NCBI GenBank assembly: GCA_022484565.1
Contig: JAKVKZ010000012.1
Span: forward strand, 1-60,710
Direction: 5' to 3'
From: Muribaculaceae bacterium
GTDB taxonomy: Bacteria; Bacteroidota; Bacteroidia; Bacteroidales; Muribaculaceae
Length of the DNA stretch: 60,710 bases
Both the position numbers and the translations under genes were made by a program. Under the pieces are notes generated by a model, which worked only from the letters and a program-made list of their open reading frames with translations, did not search any database and was not told the origin of the DNA. Of the stretch, positions 52,403-60,710 are shown one piece after another. The first letter of the stretch is position 1. Each line of letters opens with the position of its first letter.

Positions 52403-52450
52403 AAGTAGAATGAGTTGAATTATTGAATAGTTTATGGCAATATTCTACTT
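52403..52450. promoter_or_regulatory. Candidate operator between AraC gene and RND operon
   Basis: A perfect 9-bp inverted repeat AAGTAGAAT/ATTCTACTT separated by 30 bp lies in the divergent promoter region. Three direct TTATGG repeats (52432, 52449, 52461) are interleaved with the right arm. It is a plausible binding site for the AraC-type regulator. Confidence 0.5.
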
Positions 52451-52502
52451 ATGGAACACTTTATGGATAAAATCGCACTTTTTTGTACATGACTAATAGG
52501 AG

Positions 52503-52510
52503 TACTTTTG
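52503..52510 (+). promoter_or_regulatory. -7 element of the RND efflux operon
   Basis: The plus strand reads TACTTTTG, about 49 nt before the adaptor ATG; a TTG about 17 nt upstream is a weak -33. Confidence 0.6.
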
Positions 52511-52558
52511 CAGCATGATTTTTTGAATTAGAATTAATCAAGAAACAACCATAAGTAT

Positions 52559-53578
52559 ATGAAAGTCATTAACATCATCATTGCTGTTTCGCTGGCTGCC
52601 TCAATCACAGCCTGCACTGGAAAGCAGAGCGACCAAGGAGTAAAGCCGACATTGGTAAAAACAATGATTGTGTCCGACGACGCTACGGCAGGAACACGCA
52701 GCTATGTGGGCACAGTGGAAGAATCGACGGGGTCGATGCTTAGTTTTTCGGGCATGGGGACAGTGTCGCAAGTGCTCGCTGACGAAGGTCAAGCCGTTAG
52801 GCAAGGTCAAGTGTTGGCCGTATTGGACAAAACCACAGCCAATAACTCTTATGAGATAGCTAAATCAACATTGAAACAGACTCAGGACGCATTCAACCGT
52901 CTGAACACACTATATAAGAAAGGGAGTCTGCCAGAGATAAAATACATTGAGATACAGACGCAGTTGGCACAAGCACAGGCAGGCGAAAGAATTGCCCGCA
53001 AAAGTCTCGACGATTGTGTGCTGCATGCGCCATTTTCGGGATATATTTCGCAACGTAATGTTGATATAGGCAATAACGTAGCACCTGGAGTTAGTTGCTT
53101 CAAACTCGTGAAAATCGATAACGTAAAAGTTAAAGTAGCTGTCCCTGAAAAGGAGATAGCAGGCATCCATCAGGGACAAAACATTGGATTCACTGTTGAT
53201 GCTTTGGAAGGACGGCAATTCGTAGGACGCGTAAGTGAGAAAGGCGTGCAGGCCAATCCTTTGAGTCATACCTACGACGTGAAACTATCACTTGCCAATC
53301 CTCGTCATGAACTGATGCCGGGAATGGTGTGTAGCGTGAACATCAACACCTCAGGCGCAAAAGGCGCTATTGTGGTGCCGCAAGGAGCTGTGATGGTGGA
53401 GGAGAGTGGAAAATTTGTGTGGCTCTCCGACGGCAGCAAGGCTATAAAGCGTAATGTGACTGTTGGTGGAGTGAACGATGTCGGGGTGATAATTACCGGC
53501 GGACTGAACATAGGCGACAAGATAATAGTGGAAGGTCAGAACAAAGTGAGCGACGGAACTAAAATCAAAGAGCAATGA
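52559..53578 (+). CDS. RND efflux periplasmic adaptor lipoprotein
   Basis: This 339-aa HlyD-type adaptor is anchored by a lipidated Cys19 (LAASITAC). The lipoyl half (FSGMGTVSQVLADEGQAVRQGQVLAVLD), an alpha-hairpin (NSYEIAKSTLKQTQDAFNRLNTLYKKG through QAGERIARKSL), the second lipoyl half (CVLHAPFSGYISQRNVDIG) and the beta-barrel follow. It links the pump encoded next to a TolC channel. It overlaps the pump gene by 4 bp (ATGA), and is the first gene of the operon opposite the AraC regulator. Confidence 0.94.
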   Translation: MKVINIIIAVSLAASITACTGKQSDQGVKPTLVKTMIVSDDATAGTRSYVGTVEESTGSMLSFSGMGTVSQVLADEGQAVRQGQVLAVLDKTTANNSYEIAKSTLKQTQDAFNRLNTLYKKGSLPEIKYIEIQTQLAQAQAGERIARKSLDDCVLHAPFSGYISQRNVDIGNNVAPGVSCFKLVKIDNVKVKVAVPEKEIAGIHQGQNIGFTVDALEGRQFVGRVSEKGVQANPLSHTYDVKLSLANPRHELMPGMVCSVNINTSGAKGAIVVPQGAVMVEESGKFVWLSDGSKAIKRNVTVGGVNDVGVIITGGLNIGDKIIVEGQNKVSDGTKIKEQ

Positions 53579-56500
53579 ACAGGAAAATGCGGATGGACGC
53601 CGTGGAAGGAGTGATGCGCCATCGAAGTATCATGGTGTTGCTGCTTGCCTTCTTTGTAATTTTCGGTATATATTCACTCGTGAAGATGCCCAAGAATGAG
53701 TTCCCGACCTTTACCATAAGGCAAGGAGTAGTGGTTGGAGTTTACCCGGGTGCTACTTCAAGCGAAGTGGAGGAGCAACTCACCAAGCCTTTGGAGAAAT
53801 TCCTGTGGGGATTTAAGGAAATCAAGAAAGCTAAGACCTACAGTAAGACGAAAGACGGGATTAGCTATGTGTTTATCGAACTTAACGATAATGTAACTGA
53901 CAAAGACGAGTTTTGGAGCAAATTCAAGCATCGGCTTGAACAATTCAAGAGCGAACTGCCAAGCGGAGTGCTTGCCCTGATAGCAAATGATGACTTCGGC
54001 GACACATCGGCCATGCTTATTACTCTTGAAAGCAACGACAAGACCTACCGTGAGCTGCATAACTATATGACTACGCTTCAGGACAGTCTGCGAACAATTC
54101 CGGAAGTGGCGAATCTGCGACTTTATGGGGAGCAGCAGGAGCAGATTGATGTGTATATCGACCGTGACCGGCTGTCGGACTATGGCATCAATGCCGCCAC
54201 TTTGCTTAGTTCGCTGTCATCGCAAGGGATGACCATCATGAGCGGGTCGGTTGACGACCAACAGACTGTGAGGCCAATACACTTGAAGTCATCACTTGCT
54301 ACCGAGAACGACGTGGCAAACCAGATTGTGTATTCTGACCCTAACGGCAACGTGATTAGGCTGCGCGACATTGCCACCGTAAAGCGGGAATATCCTCATG
54401 CTGACAGTTATGTTAAGAACAATGGTAAGAAGTGCATAGTGCTTTCGCTGGAAATGGCGGAAGGTAACAATATAGTTCACTTTGGCGACAAGGTGAAGAA
54501 AGTGTTGACATCCTTTGAAAAGACATTGCCGCAAGATGTGACTATCTATCCGATAACCGACCAAAGTAAGGTGGTGAACGATTCAATCATCGACTTCTTA
54601 AAAGAGTTGCTGATAGCCATAGGTGCTGTGATACTGGTGATAATGCTGTTGCTGCCGATGCGTGTGGCAAGTGTGGCAGCGAGCACAATCCCTATATCCA
54701 TCTTCACCGCCCTTACGCTGTTCTACTCCCTTGGTATAGAACTTAACACCGTTACCCTTGCAGCGCTGATAGTGTCGTTGGGAATGATAGTTGATAATTC
54801 GATAGTGATTATAGACTGCTACATAGAAATGATTGACAAGGGCATGAGCCGTTGGCATGCCACGACTGCGGCTGCCAAGGAATTTGCAAAGTCTATTTTC
54901 AGTGCGACGCTTGCCATTTCCGTGACTTTCTTCCCGTTGCTGATAACGATGAAGGGCAGGATGCTCGACTTCGTGAAGTGGTTTCCTTATTCCATTTCAA
55001 TTGTGTTGTTCACATCGTTGCTTATAGCATTATTCGCCGTTCCGTCTCTGCAATATTCGTTCATTAAGAAGGGTCTGGCGAAGAAAGAGGAAAAGAAGGA
55101 CAAAAAGACGTTCCTCGACATAATGCAGAACGTGTACGACAAAATCATTACCGCCTGCTTCCGCCACCCTTGGATGACTTTAGGCGTGGGTTTGATAGCA
55201 GTGGTGCTTGGAGCTTTGCTTTATATGGTGCAGCCTCAAAAACTGATGCCTGATGCAGAGCGTAACCAGTTTGCAGTGGAAATCTATATGCCGACAGGAA
55301 CAGCTATAGAGCGTACAGCAGTTGTAGCCGACAGTCTGCGCGACATGATGCGTAAAGACGATAGGGTGGTGAACATCACCACATTCTACGGACAGAGTTC
55401 ACCACGGTTCCAGACGAGCTATGCTCCGCAACTTGGCGGAACAAACTTCGCGCAGTTCATTGTCAACACCAAAGGTAACCAAGAGACAAAAGACTTGATT
55501 ACCAAGTTCACGCCGATGTATGCCACATACTTTCCAGGAGCGCAAATCAGGTTCAAGCAACTTGACTACACTGATGCGGAGTCACCTGTGGAGATACGCT
55601 ACAGTGGTGACAACCTCACCGACTTGCATAAGGTCGCTACTCAAGCCGAGCAAATCATGAGGAGAGACAAGAACCTATTGCTCGTGCGCTCGAATTTTGA
55701 AGGTAATACGATTGGCCTTAACGTGGCTCTCGACAATGACGAGGCAAACCGACTTGGGATCAACAAGACCATGCTTGCCATGAACCTTGCCACACGTTTC
55801 GGCAGTGGCATTCCGCTCACTACAGTCTGGGAAGGTGACTATCCTGTGAATGTTATGCTAAAGGACAGCCACGATGGACTGCAACATCCTGATGATCTCG
55901 ACAATGCCACTGTTAGTGGCATGTTGCCCGGGCTAAATGTGCCATTGAGGCAGATTGCCACTGTGAATCCCGATTGGACCGACGGCATGATAGTAAGGCG
56001 TAATGGTGTGCGTACGGTGTCGGTACTTGCCGATGTGGTGAGAGGAGTAAACCTCAACAAGGTGACTGATAAAGTGCTTGATGACTTGAAAGAGATTAAG
56101 TTACCTGACGGAGTGCGGATGACACCGGGTGGTCAACGTTTTAGCGACAATGAAAATGGCCCGCAGATATATGGCGGTCTCAGCATATCGGTAGTGGTAA
56201 TTCTGATAATCCTGCTGCTCCATTTTCACGACATACGGCTGACGATGCTTATAATGCTTTCGCTTGTGTTCTCGTTGCCTGGCGCTGCTGTGGGCATAGC
56301 GATAATGCATCAGGATGTGAGTGTGACAGCCACATTGGGTATGATATCTCTGATGGGAATTATAGTGCGTAATGGTATCATCATGATTGACTATGCCGAA
56401 GTGCTTAGGAAAGGGGAGCGTATAAGTGCCAAGCAGGCCGCTTTGCAGGCTGCAAAGCGCAGATTGAGACCTATATTTCTTACCAGTGCGGCTGCTTCAA

Positions 56501-56691
56501 TGGGAGTAATCCCTATGGCTATTCAGAACTCTCCGATGTGGGGACCGATGGGCGTTGTGGTATGCTTTGGAACAATAATATCGATGTTCTTTGTGATAAC
56601 AATGATACCGATAGGCTATTGGATGATTTACAGGTTCAAAGACAGTCGCCGCAGGCTGAAATTCACTGAAACAGATGTAAATGTCAATTAA
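53575..56691 (+). CDS. RND multidrug efflux pump (AcrB-like)
   Basis: This 1038-aa HAE1-type inner-membrane proton antiporter has two six-helix halves and large periplasmic loops. TM1 with RHRSIMVLLLAFFVIF is followed by YPGATSSEVEEQLTKPLE. In TM4 the proton-relay region is GMIVDNSIVIID, that is Asp-Asn where AcrB has Asp-Asp; TM10 has IIVRNGIIMIDYAE with Arg where AcrB has Lys. Such variants appear in Bacteroidetes pumps I recall and are not necessarily inactive. It is coupled to the adaptor (4-bp overlap) and followed 10 bp later by the TolC gene. Confidence 0.95.
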   Translation: MNRKMRMDAVEGVMRHRSIMVLLLAFFVIFGIYSLVKMPKNEFPTFTIRQGVVVGVYPGATSSEVEEQLTKPLEKFLWGFKEIKKAKTYSKTKDGISYVFIELNDNVTDKDEFWSKFKHRLEQFKSELPSGVLALIANDDFGDTSAMLITLESNDKTYRELHNYMTTLQDSLRTIPEVANLRLYGEQQEQIDVYIDRDRLSDYGINAATLLSSLSSQGMTIMSGSVDDQQTVRPIHLKSSLATENDVANQIVYSDPNGNVIRLRDIATVKREYPHADSYVKNNGKKCIVLSLEMAEGNNIVHFGDKVKKVLTSFEKTLPQDVTIYPITDQSKVVNDSIIDFLKELLIAIGAVILVIMLLLPMRVASVAASTIPISIFTALTLFYSLGIELNTVTLAALIVSLGMIVDNSIVIIDCYIEMIDKGMSRWHATTAAAKEFAKSIFSATLAISVTFFPLLITMKGRMLDFVKWFPYSISIVLFTSLLIALFAVPSLQYSFIKKGLAKKEEKKDKKTFLDIMQNVYDKIITACFRHPWMTLGVGLIAVVLGALLYMVQPQKLMPDAERNQFAVEIYMPTGTAIERTAVVADSLRDMMRKDDRVVNITTFYGQSSPRFQTSYAPQLGGTNFAQFIVNTKGNQETKDLITKFTPMYATYFPGAQIRFKQLDYTDAESPVEIRYSGDNLTDLHKVATQAEQIMRRDKNLLLVRSNFEGNTIGLNVALDNDEANRLGINKTMLAMNLATRFGSGIPLTTVWEGDYPVNVMLKDSHDGLQHPDDLDNATVSGMLPGLNVPLRQIATVNPDWTDGMIVRRNGVRTVSVLADVVRGVNLNKVTDKVLDDLKEIKLPDGVRMTPGGQRFSDNENGPQIYGGLSISVVVILIILLLHFHDIRLTMLIMLSLVFSLPGAAVGIAIMHQDVSVTATLGMISLMGIIVRNGIIMIDYAEVLRKGERISAKQAALQAAKRRLRPIFLTSAAASMGVIPMAIQNSPMWGPMGVVVCFGTIISMFFVITMIPIGYWMIYRFKDSRRRLKFTETDVNVN

Positions 56692-56701
56692 TTAGAAAGC
56701 G

Positions 56702-58066
56702 ATGAAAAGATATATAGTATTAATGACGGCTTTTTTGCTGACAACTGTGGCTGCGATGCCGCAGCAAAAAGTATATTCTTTGCCTGAGTGCCGGCAGATG
56801 GCTCTTCAGAACAATGTGAAAATGCGTGATGCTAAATTGGCCATTGAGCAGGCAAAAGAGCAGAAAAAGGAGGCTTACACCAAGTATTTTCCTACTGTGT
56901 CGGCTTCCGGAACATATTTCAAGTCGGTAGATGATCTTATCAAGAAGGATATTTCCCTTACAAACGACCAGCAGACTCAGATTGCTCAAATCATGCAGCA
57001 GATGGGACTGAATCCGTCAGTATTGTCTTCGTTACCTACTACATTCTCCATTAGTAGCCTCAACCACGGCATTATGGCAAATGTGATGGCGATGCAACCT
57101 ATTTATGCAGGCGGACAAATCACGAATGGCAATAAGTTGGCGCAACTTCAGACTGAAGTGCGTGAACTTCAGCTCAATCAGAATCGGGATGAGATTCTGA
57201 ACACCACGGAGCAGTATTACAATTCTCTTCTGACTTTGTATGAGAAGCGTCATACGCTTGACGTGGTGGATCGACAATTGACGCGAATCCACGATGATGC
57301 TGAAAATGCCTATAAGGTGGGCGTGACAAATAAAAATGATGTTCTTAGTGTTGAGCTGAAACAGAATGAAATAGCTACTTCACGGCTGAAACTGGAAAAT
57401 GGCATCAGCGTCTGTAAATTGGTGTTGGCGCAGTATATAGGTGTGTATGGCACTGATTTCGAGATTGACACCACTCTTGTGGGGAATTTGCCTAATCCTG
57501 CCACTTATTTGGTTGACCATAATGCAGCTCTTGACGGACGGACTGAAGCACAATTGCTTGACAAGAACGTTGAGGCATCAAAATTGCAGCGCAAATTGGC
57601 TCAAGGTGCTCAATTGCCTACTGTGGCTGTGGGTGCAGCCGGAAAATATCATGACTTGACAGGAAAATCACGGCTAAATGCACTCGGCTTGGTGAATGTA
57701 AGTGTGCCGATAAGTGATATATGGACTGGCTCGCACAAGGTGAAACAGAAGGAGATAGCTGAACGTATGGCTGTTCAGGATAGGGAGGATAACCGCCAAT
57801 TGCTGCTCATACAGATGCAGAGTGACTATGATAACCTCACTAATGCATACGCTCAAATTCTGCTTGCCAGAAAAAGTATGGAGAAATCGGCTGAGAATTT
57901 AAGGCTTAATGAGGATTATTATCATGCAGGTACTGCCACAATGAGTGATTTGCTTGAAGCACAGACCCGTGACCAGCAAAGCCGTGACCAATACACCGAC
58001 GCTGTGGCACAATATTTGAATTGCAGAACTGCATATTTGCTTGCAACTAACAGAAGCATTGAGTAA
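56702..58066 (+). CDS. TolC-family outer-membrane efflux channel
   Basis: This 454-aa outer-membrane factor closes the tripartite pump. A signal peptide (about 1-19, ending VAAMPQQ) is followed by two repeats of the TolC coiled-coil hairpin: LPECRQMALQNNVKMRDAKLAIEQAKEQKKEA near the start, and NLTNAYAQILLARKSMEKSAENLRLNEDYYHAG near the end. MSDLLEAQTRDQQSRDQ is the classical TolC second-half motif. It is the third gene of the adaptor-pump operon. Confidence 0.93.
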   Translation: MKRYIVLMTAFLLTTVAAMPQQKVYSLPECRQMALQNNVKMRDAKLAIEQAKEQKKEAYTKYFPTVSASGTYFKSVDDLIKKDISLTNDQQTQIAQIMQQMGLNPSVLSSLPTTFSISSLNHGIMANVMAMQPIYAGGQITNGNKLAQLQTEVRELQLNQNRDEILNTTEQYYNSLLTLYEKRHTLDVVDRQLTRIHDDAENAYKVGVTNKNDVLSVELKQNEIATSRLKLENGISVCKLVLAQYIGVYGTDFEIDTTLVGNLPNPATYLVDHNAALDGRTEAQLLDKNVEASKLQRKLAQGAQLPTVAVGAAGKYHDLTGKSRLNALGLVNVSVPISDIWTGSHKVKQKEIAERMAVQDREDNRQLLLIQMQSDYDNLTNAYAQILLARKSMEKSAENLRLNEDYYHAGTATMSDLLEAQTRDQQSRDQYTDAVAQYLNCRTAYLLATNRSIE

Positions 58067-58098
58067 CTTTGCAGTGTGCACTAAAATATGCTGTGATA

Positions 58099-58845
58099 AT
58101 GATTTTTTATTTTTCATGTACTGGTAATTCTCGTTGGGTAGCTGAACAAATAGCATTGGGAACTAATGATAAGCTGACCAATATAGACGAATTGATTAAG
58201 AAAGGAGAGAACCCTTCGGATATTATTATAAATGATGACCGTATTGGCATAGTGTTTCCCACTCATTGCTGGAGGGCACCTAAACCTGTGGTTGACTTTG
58301 TGAAAAGGCTTAGCGTTCCTAAAGGCGTTTTCCGCTATGCGGTGGCTACCTGTGGTGACAACATGGGTAAGGGAATGCGAATGTTTTCTAAGGCATTTCA
58401 CCTTGATTCGGCTTGGACTGTGCAAATGCCCAACACATATATTCCTATGTTCAATCTCGACACTGACGAGGTGGCTCAAAAGAAGATTGACGACGCTCAT
58501 GCCCGCATTGCTGAAATTGTGGATGCTGTGTGCCAATGCTGGTCAACTTGGAGCATTAAGGAAGGTGGATTTCCGAGGTTTAAGTCGTATGCCATCTACT
58601 CGTCTTTCGTTAAAGGCTATAAGCACACTGAGCGGTTTCATCTGTCGGGCAATTGTGTGGAATGCGGAAAATGTGCTGAGGCTTGCCCTATGGAAAATGT
58701 GAAAATAGAGGGCGGAAAGCCGTCGTGGAGCAATCACTGCATTCAGTGTATGGCTTGCGTGCATATATGCCCTCAAAAAGTCATCCAATATGGAAAAGGG
58801 ACTGAAAAGAGGGGAAGATACAGCCTGCTGAAATACCTGAAATGA
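58099..58845 (+). CDS. EFR1-type flavodoxin/ferredoxin fusion
   Basis: This 248-aa protein has an N-terminal flavodoxin-like FMN-binding half (FYFSCTGNSRWVAEQIA, TGN loop at 8-10) and a C-terminal bacterial 2[4Fe-4S] ferredoxin: Cys186, Cys189, Cys192, Cys196 and Cys214, Cys217, Cys220, Cys224. EFR1 family; a low-potential electron carrier in the cytosol, partner unknown. The start at 58099 was chosen because it gives the standard flavodoxin N-terminus and sits 32 bp after the TolC stop. Co-transcription with the efflux genes is likely by spacing, but a functional link is unproven. Confidence 0.88.
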   Translation: MIFYFSCTGNSRWVAEQIALGTNDKLTNIDELIKKGENPSDIIINDDRIGIVFPTHCWRAPKPVVDFVKRLSVPKGVFRYAVATCGDNMGKGMRMFSKAFHLDSAWTVQMPNTYIPMFNLDTDEVAQKKIDDAHARIAEIVDAVCQCWSTWSIKEGGFPRFKSYAIYSSFVKGYKHTERFHLSGNCVECGKCAEACPMENVKIEGGKPSWSNHCIQCMACVHICPQKVIQYGKGTEKRGRYSLLKYLK

Positions 58846-58857
58846 ACGGCTGACACT

Positions 58858-59388
58858 TTAGTTACCGAAAACTCGCTGGAAAATGAAGGCATCGGTGTAA
58901 GTGGTGCCCATTTTCAGCCACGACTTCAATGTGGCTGCCTGATGATATTTTAGCTTACGGAAAAGACTGATGCTGTGCGCATTGCCTGCTGGAATAAGAG
59001 TATGGATTTGCTTAAGACCCAAATACTGTGAGGCATACTGCTCAATAAGTTCTATAGTGATTTTGCCATAGCCCTTGTGCTGATAGTCAGAACTGATTAG
59101 CAGTCCGATTGCTGCCCGATTGTTAAACGGGTCGAAATCGTAGAAGTCCATCGTGCCGATTGGCTCGCCTGATTCTGTCAGGGTAATCATGAACCGCAAT
59201 TGATGGCTGGTATAGATGTCGCCATCGTAGGTTTTGAGATATTCCCAAAGCTGATGGTGTGAATATGGAGCAATGGTGCTGCCTACGGCCCATAGGGATG
59301 TGTCGTTTTCCCACTTGAAAAGTATTTCGAGGTCGGTAGGTTCAAGTGCGCGGAGTGTGATGATTTTGTTTGTGAGAAAAGTTGTCAT
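58858..59388 (-). CDS. GNAT-family N-acetyltransferase
   Basis: This 176-aa acetyltransferase is of the RimJ/SpeG-like group. The opening IITLRALEPTDLEILFKWEND, the substrate region GTMDFYDFDPFNNRAAIGLLI and the acetyl-CoA loop SSDYQHKGYGKITIELI with the R/Q-x-x-G-x-G/A pattern (Gln-His-Lys-Gly-Tyr-Gly) are visible, then the late motif AGNAHSISLFRKLKYHQAATLKSWL. The acceptor is unknown. The gene follows the GT2 gene by 11 bp, probably one transcript. Confidence 0.88.
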   Translation of the reverse strand: MTTFLTNKIITLRALEPTDLEILFKWENDTSLWAVGSTIAPYSHHQLWEYLKTYDGDIYTSHQLRFMITLTESGEPIGTMDFYDFDPFNNRAAIGLLISSDYQHKGYGKITIELIEQYASQYLGLKQIHTLIPAGNAHSISLFRKLKYHQAATLKSWLKMGTTYTDAFIFQRVFGN

Positions 59389-59399
59389 TTGTTGAGGTT

Positions 59400-60524
59400 C
59401 TAAGGTGAGACAATTATGCCGCTTTGGTGAGAATAGATATGGAAATGAATGCCCTTGCCTGAATGGAAGTCAACGTAGGAGATAATATCGGGGTAATCCA
59501 TTTCGGAATTGTCGATGACTACTTCTACTGGCCTTGCGCTGATGGCTGAATCAGCGGAAATAGGTTGCCATTTGCTGCCTTCGGGAAGCAGTGCGGCGAC
59601 AACTTGTGGCTGGGTGCTGACTATGAGCCACTGAAGTGGCTTCGGAGTGCCTGCCAATAGCTTGCGCACGGGATTTATGGTGATGCGGCGAAGCATGGCC
59701 AAGGCTGCACGAATCCACACTGCAAGGTGGATAAAGAAGGAGAAAAAACGGCTGTAGTCGGGAAAATGCTTGCGGTAAAATATCAGCATGGCCTCGTAGA
59801 ATACCCGCACATAGCGCATGGAATTTTTGCGAGTGCTTTCGCCTTTGTAGTGGATGATGGTTGAGGGCAGATAGTAGTTTCGGAATCCGGCTTGGATAAG
59901 GCGATAGGAAAGGTCGATGTCCTCACCGTACATGAAGAAGTCCTGGTCGAAACCTCCGATTTGGTTGAGCAGGTCACCACGAATGAACATGAATGCGCCG
60001 GCAAGAATATCGATTGTGTGCGGCTCGTGTTCATCAAGATAGCGGAGATGATAGCGGGCAAAACGCTTTGAAGTGGGGAACAGGGCAGAGAGGCCGAAAA
60101 TTTTGCAGAACGATACCCATGGAGTGGGGAATGAGCGCTTTGATTCTGGAAGGAAAATGCCTGAAGCATTGAGCATCCGCACTCCTATTCCGCCACAATC
60201 GGGGTGCGACTGCATCCACTCGAGGCAATCGTCGATGTTGCGGTGGCACACAATGGTGTCGGGGTTAAGAATGAGGATAAAGTCGCCTTTGGCAACCGAT
60301 ATCCCTTGATTGTTGGCGCGAGCGAATCCCACGTTTTCCGTATTCTCGATGAAATGCACTTCAGTGAACAGTTGGCGGCAGTAAGCTATGGAATCATCGC
60401 CGGAATTATTGTCGATGACGAGTATTTCGGAGGGAATGCCCTCAAGCGCTTCGCTGACCGACCGTAAAGTCTGTTCAAGGAAGTACTTTACCCGATAATT
60501 CACTATGACGACTGACACTTTCAA
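59400..60524 (-). CDS. Family 2 glycosyltransferase
   Basis: This 374-aa GT2 enzyme transfers sugars onto cell-surface glycans. The fold begins KVSVVIVNYRVKYFLEQTL; a donor-binding FILILNPDTI, GAFMFIRGD, and the MYGEDIDLSYRL motif with the acidic pair follow, plus RKHFPDYSRFF and an accessory C-terminal ~100 residues (from about TPKPLQWLIV) of unknown role. The start is the TTG at 60524: the promoter -7 (TATATTTG, 60551-60558) overlaps the longer ATG frame. It is followed by the GNAT gene. Confidence 0.9.
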   Translation of the reverse strand: MKVSVVIVNYRVKYFLEQTLRSVSEALEGIPSEILVIDNNSGDDSIAYCRQLFTEVHFIENTENVGFARANNQGISVAKGDFILILNPDTIVCHRNIDDCLEWMQSHPDCGGIGVRMLNASGIFLPESKRSFPTPWVSFCKIFGLSALFPTSKRFARYHLRYLDEHEPHTIDILAGAFMFIRGDLLNQIGGFDQDFFMYGEDIDLSYRLIQAGFRNYYLPSTIIHYKGESTRKNSMRYVRVFYEAMLIFYRKHFPDYSRFFSFFIHLAVWIRAALAMLRRITINPVRKLLAGTPKPLQWLIVSTQPQVVAALLPEGSKWQPISADSAISARPVEVVIDNSEMDYPDIISYVDFHSGKGIHFHIYSHQSGIIVSP

Positions 60525-60550
60525 TATTCTGCCTTTTTGAAATTGTGGCA

Positions 60551-60558
60551 CAAATATA
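60551..60558 (-). promoter_or_regulatory. -7 element of the GT2-GNAT operon
   Basis: The minus strand reads TATATTTG, about 27-34 nt upstream of the chosen TTG start. Confidence 0.65.
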
Positions 60559-60560
60559 AG

Positions 60561-60710
60561 CATTATTTGGAAATATTGTGGCAAGTTCCCGGCTATTGGT
60601 GGATATGGGACAATGAGGTGGGACAAAAAATGCACTTTAATGTGCTGAGGGATAGGATAGTTTGATTGGTGTCCCACAAATTTCTGCACTATAATGTTTG
60701 GCGCTGTACG
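60561..60710. other. Window-edge intergenic region with GTGGGAC/GTCCCAC repeat
   Basis: About 150 bp with no gene seen. An inverted repeat GTGGGAC/GTCCCAC spans about 60620-60680; a similar TGTCCCAC string recurs in the 113-bp repeats and near 5775. Nothing else recognised. Confidence 0.4.

Overview
The window looks like a chromosomal segment of a member of the Bacteroidales. A gut Muribaculaceae-type organism is my guess, but nothing visible fixes the family. Evidence for the order is consistent: many genes are preceded by the Bacteroidetes -7 element TAnnTTTG (several with a TTG/TTTG -33 box 18-20 nt upstream), Shine-Dalgarno sequences are mostly absent, and there are TonB-dependent receptors with carboxypeptidase-regulatory N-domains, proteins with Por/T9SS-type C-terminal sorting domains, a lipidated TamA homologue (TamL) next to TamB, TatA and TatC without TatB, and a split MacB-like exporter. 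In several genes the promoter lies inside the longest possible reading frame, and this was used to choose shorter starts.

Layout. 1-1.4 kb: the low-GC end of an integrated element, with a tyrosine recombinase cut by the window edge and four 13-bp direct repeats. 1.5-3.9 kb: divergent typA/rpsO. 3.9-16.3 kb, all minus strand: a T9SS-sorted protein, a DUF3109 protein, a GT39-like glycosyltransferase, a TonB receptor plus beta-helix lipoprotein pair, fabD, a small I9-like lipoprotein and a LruC-domain lipoprotein. 16.3-21.1 kb: cdaA and folP, then two NSS sodium symporters enclosing a small membrane protein. 21.2-29.0 kb plus strand: a VanZ-like protein and tamB-tamL. 29-36 kb plus: a TPR-sensor/HTH protein, a T9SS-sorted protein, tatA-tatC and a TonB receptor. 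36-41 kb minus: a poorly characterised cluster (DUF1232, a YbjN-like protein and its truncated paralogue, a 397-aa unknown), a secreted unknown and a PfkB kinase. 41-42.8 kb: a candidate structured RNA, decayed low-GC DNA and tRNA-Arg(ACG). 42.8-48.5 kb: engB, recR and a MacAB-like efflux operon. 48.9-51.4 kb: an AAA_14/DUF4143 ATPase gene bounded by two copies of the same hairpin element, preceded by about 23-bp repeats and followed by five 113-bp tandem repeats. 51.4-58.8 kb: an AraC regulator divergent from an RND adaptor/pump/TolC operon ending in an EFR1-type ferredoxin protein. 58.9-60.5 kb: a GT2 and a GNAT gene.

How the parts work together. Much of the window concerns the envelope: outer-membrane biogenesis (TamB/TamL), nutrient uptake (TonB receptors, NSS symporters), protein export (Tat, T9SS clients) and efflux (MacAB-like, RND). 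Core functions are translation (typA, rpsO, engB, tRNA), fatty acid synthesis (fabD), folate (folP), c-di-AMP signalling (cdaA) and recombination (recR). The most unusual parts are the 36-39 kb cluster with its duplicated leaders, the ATPase cassette with three kinds of repeats around it, and the promoter-bearing, hairpin-rich gene-free stretch near 41.3 kb.
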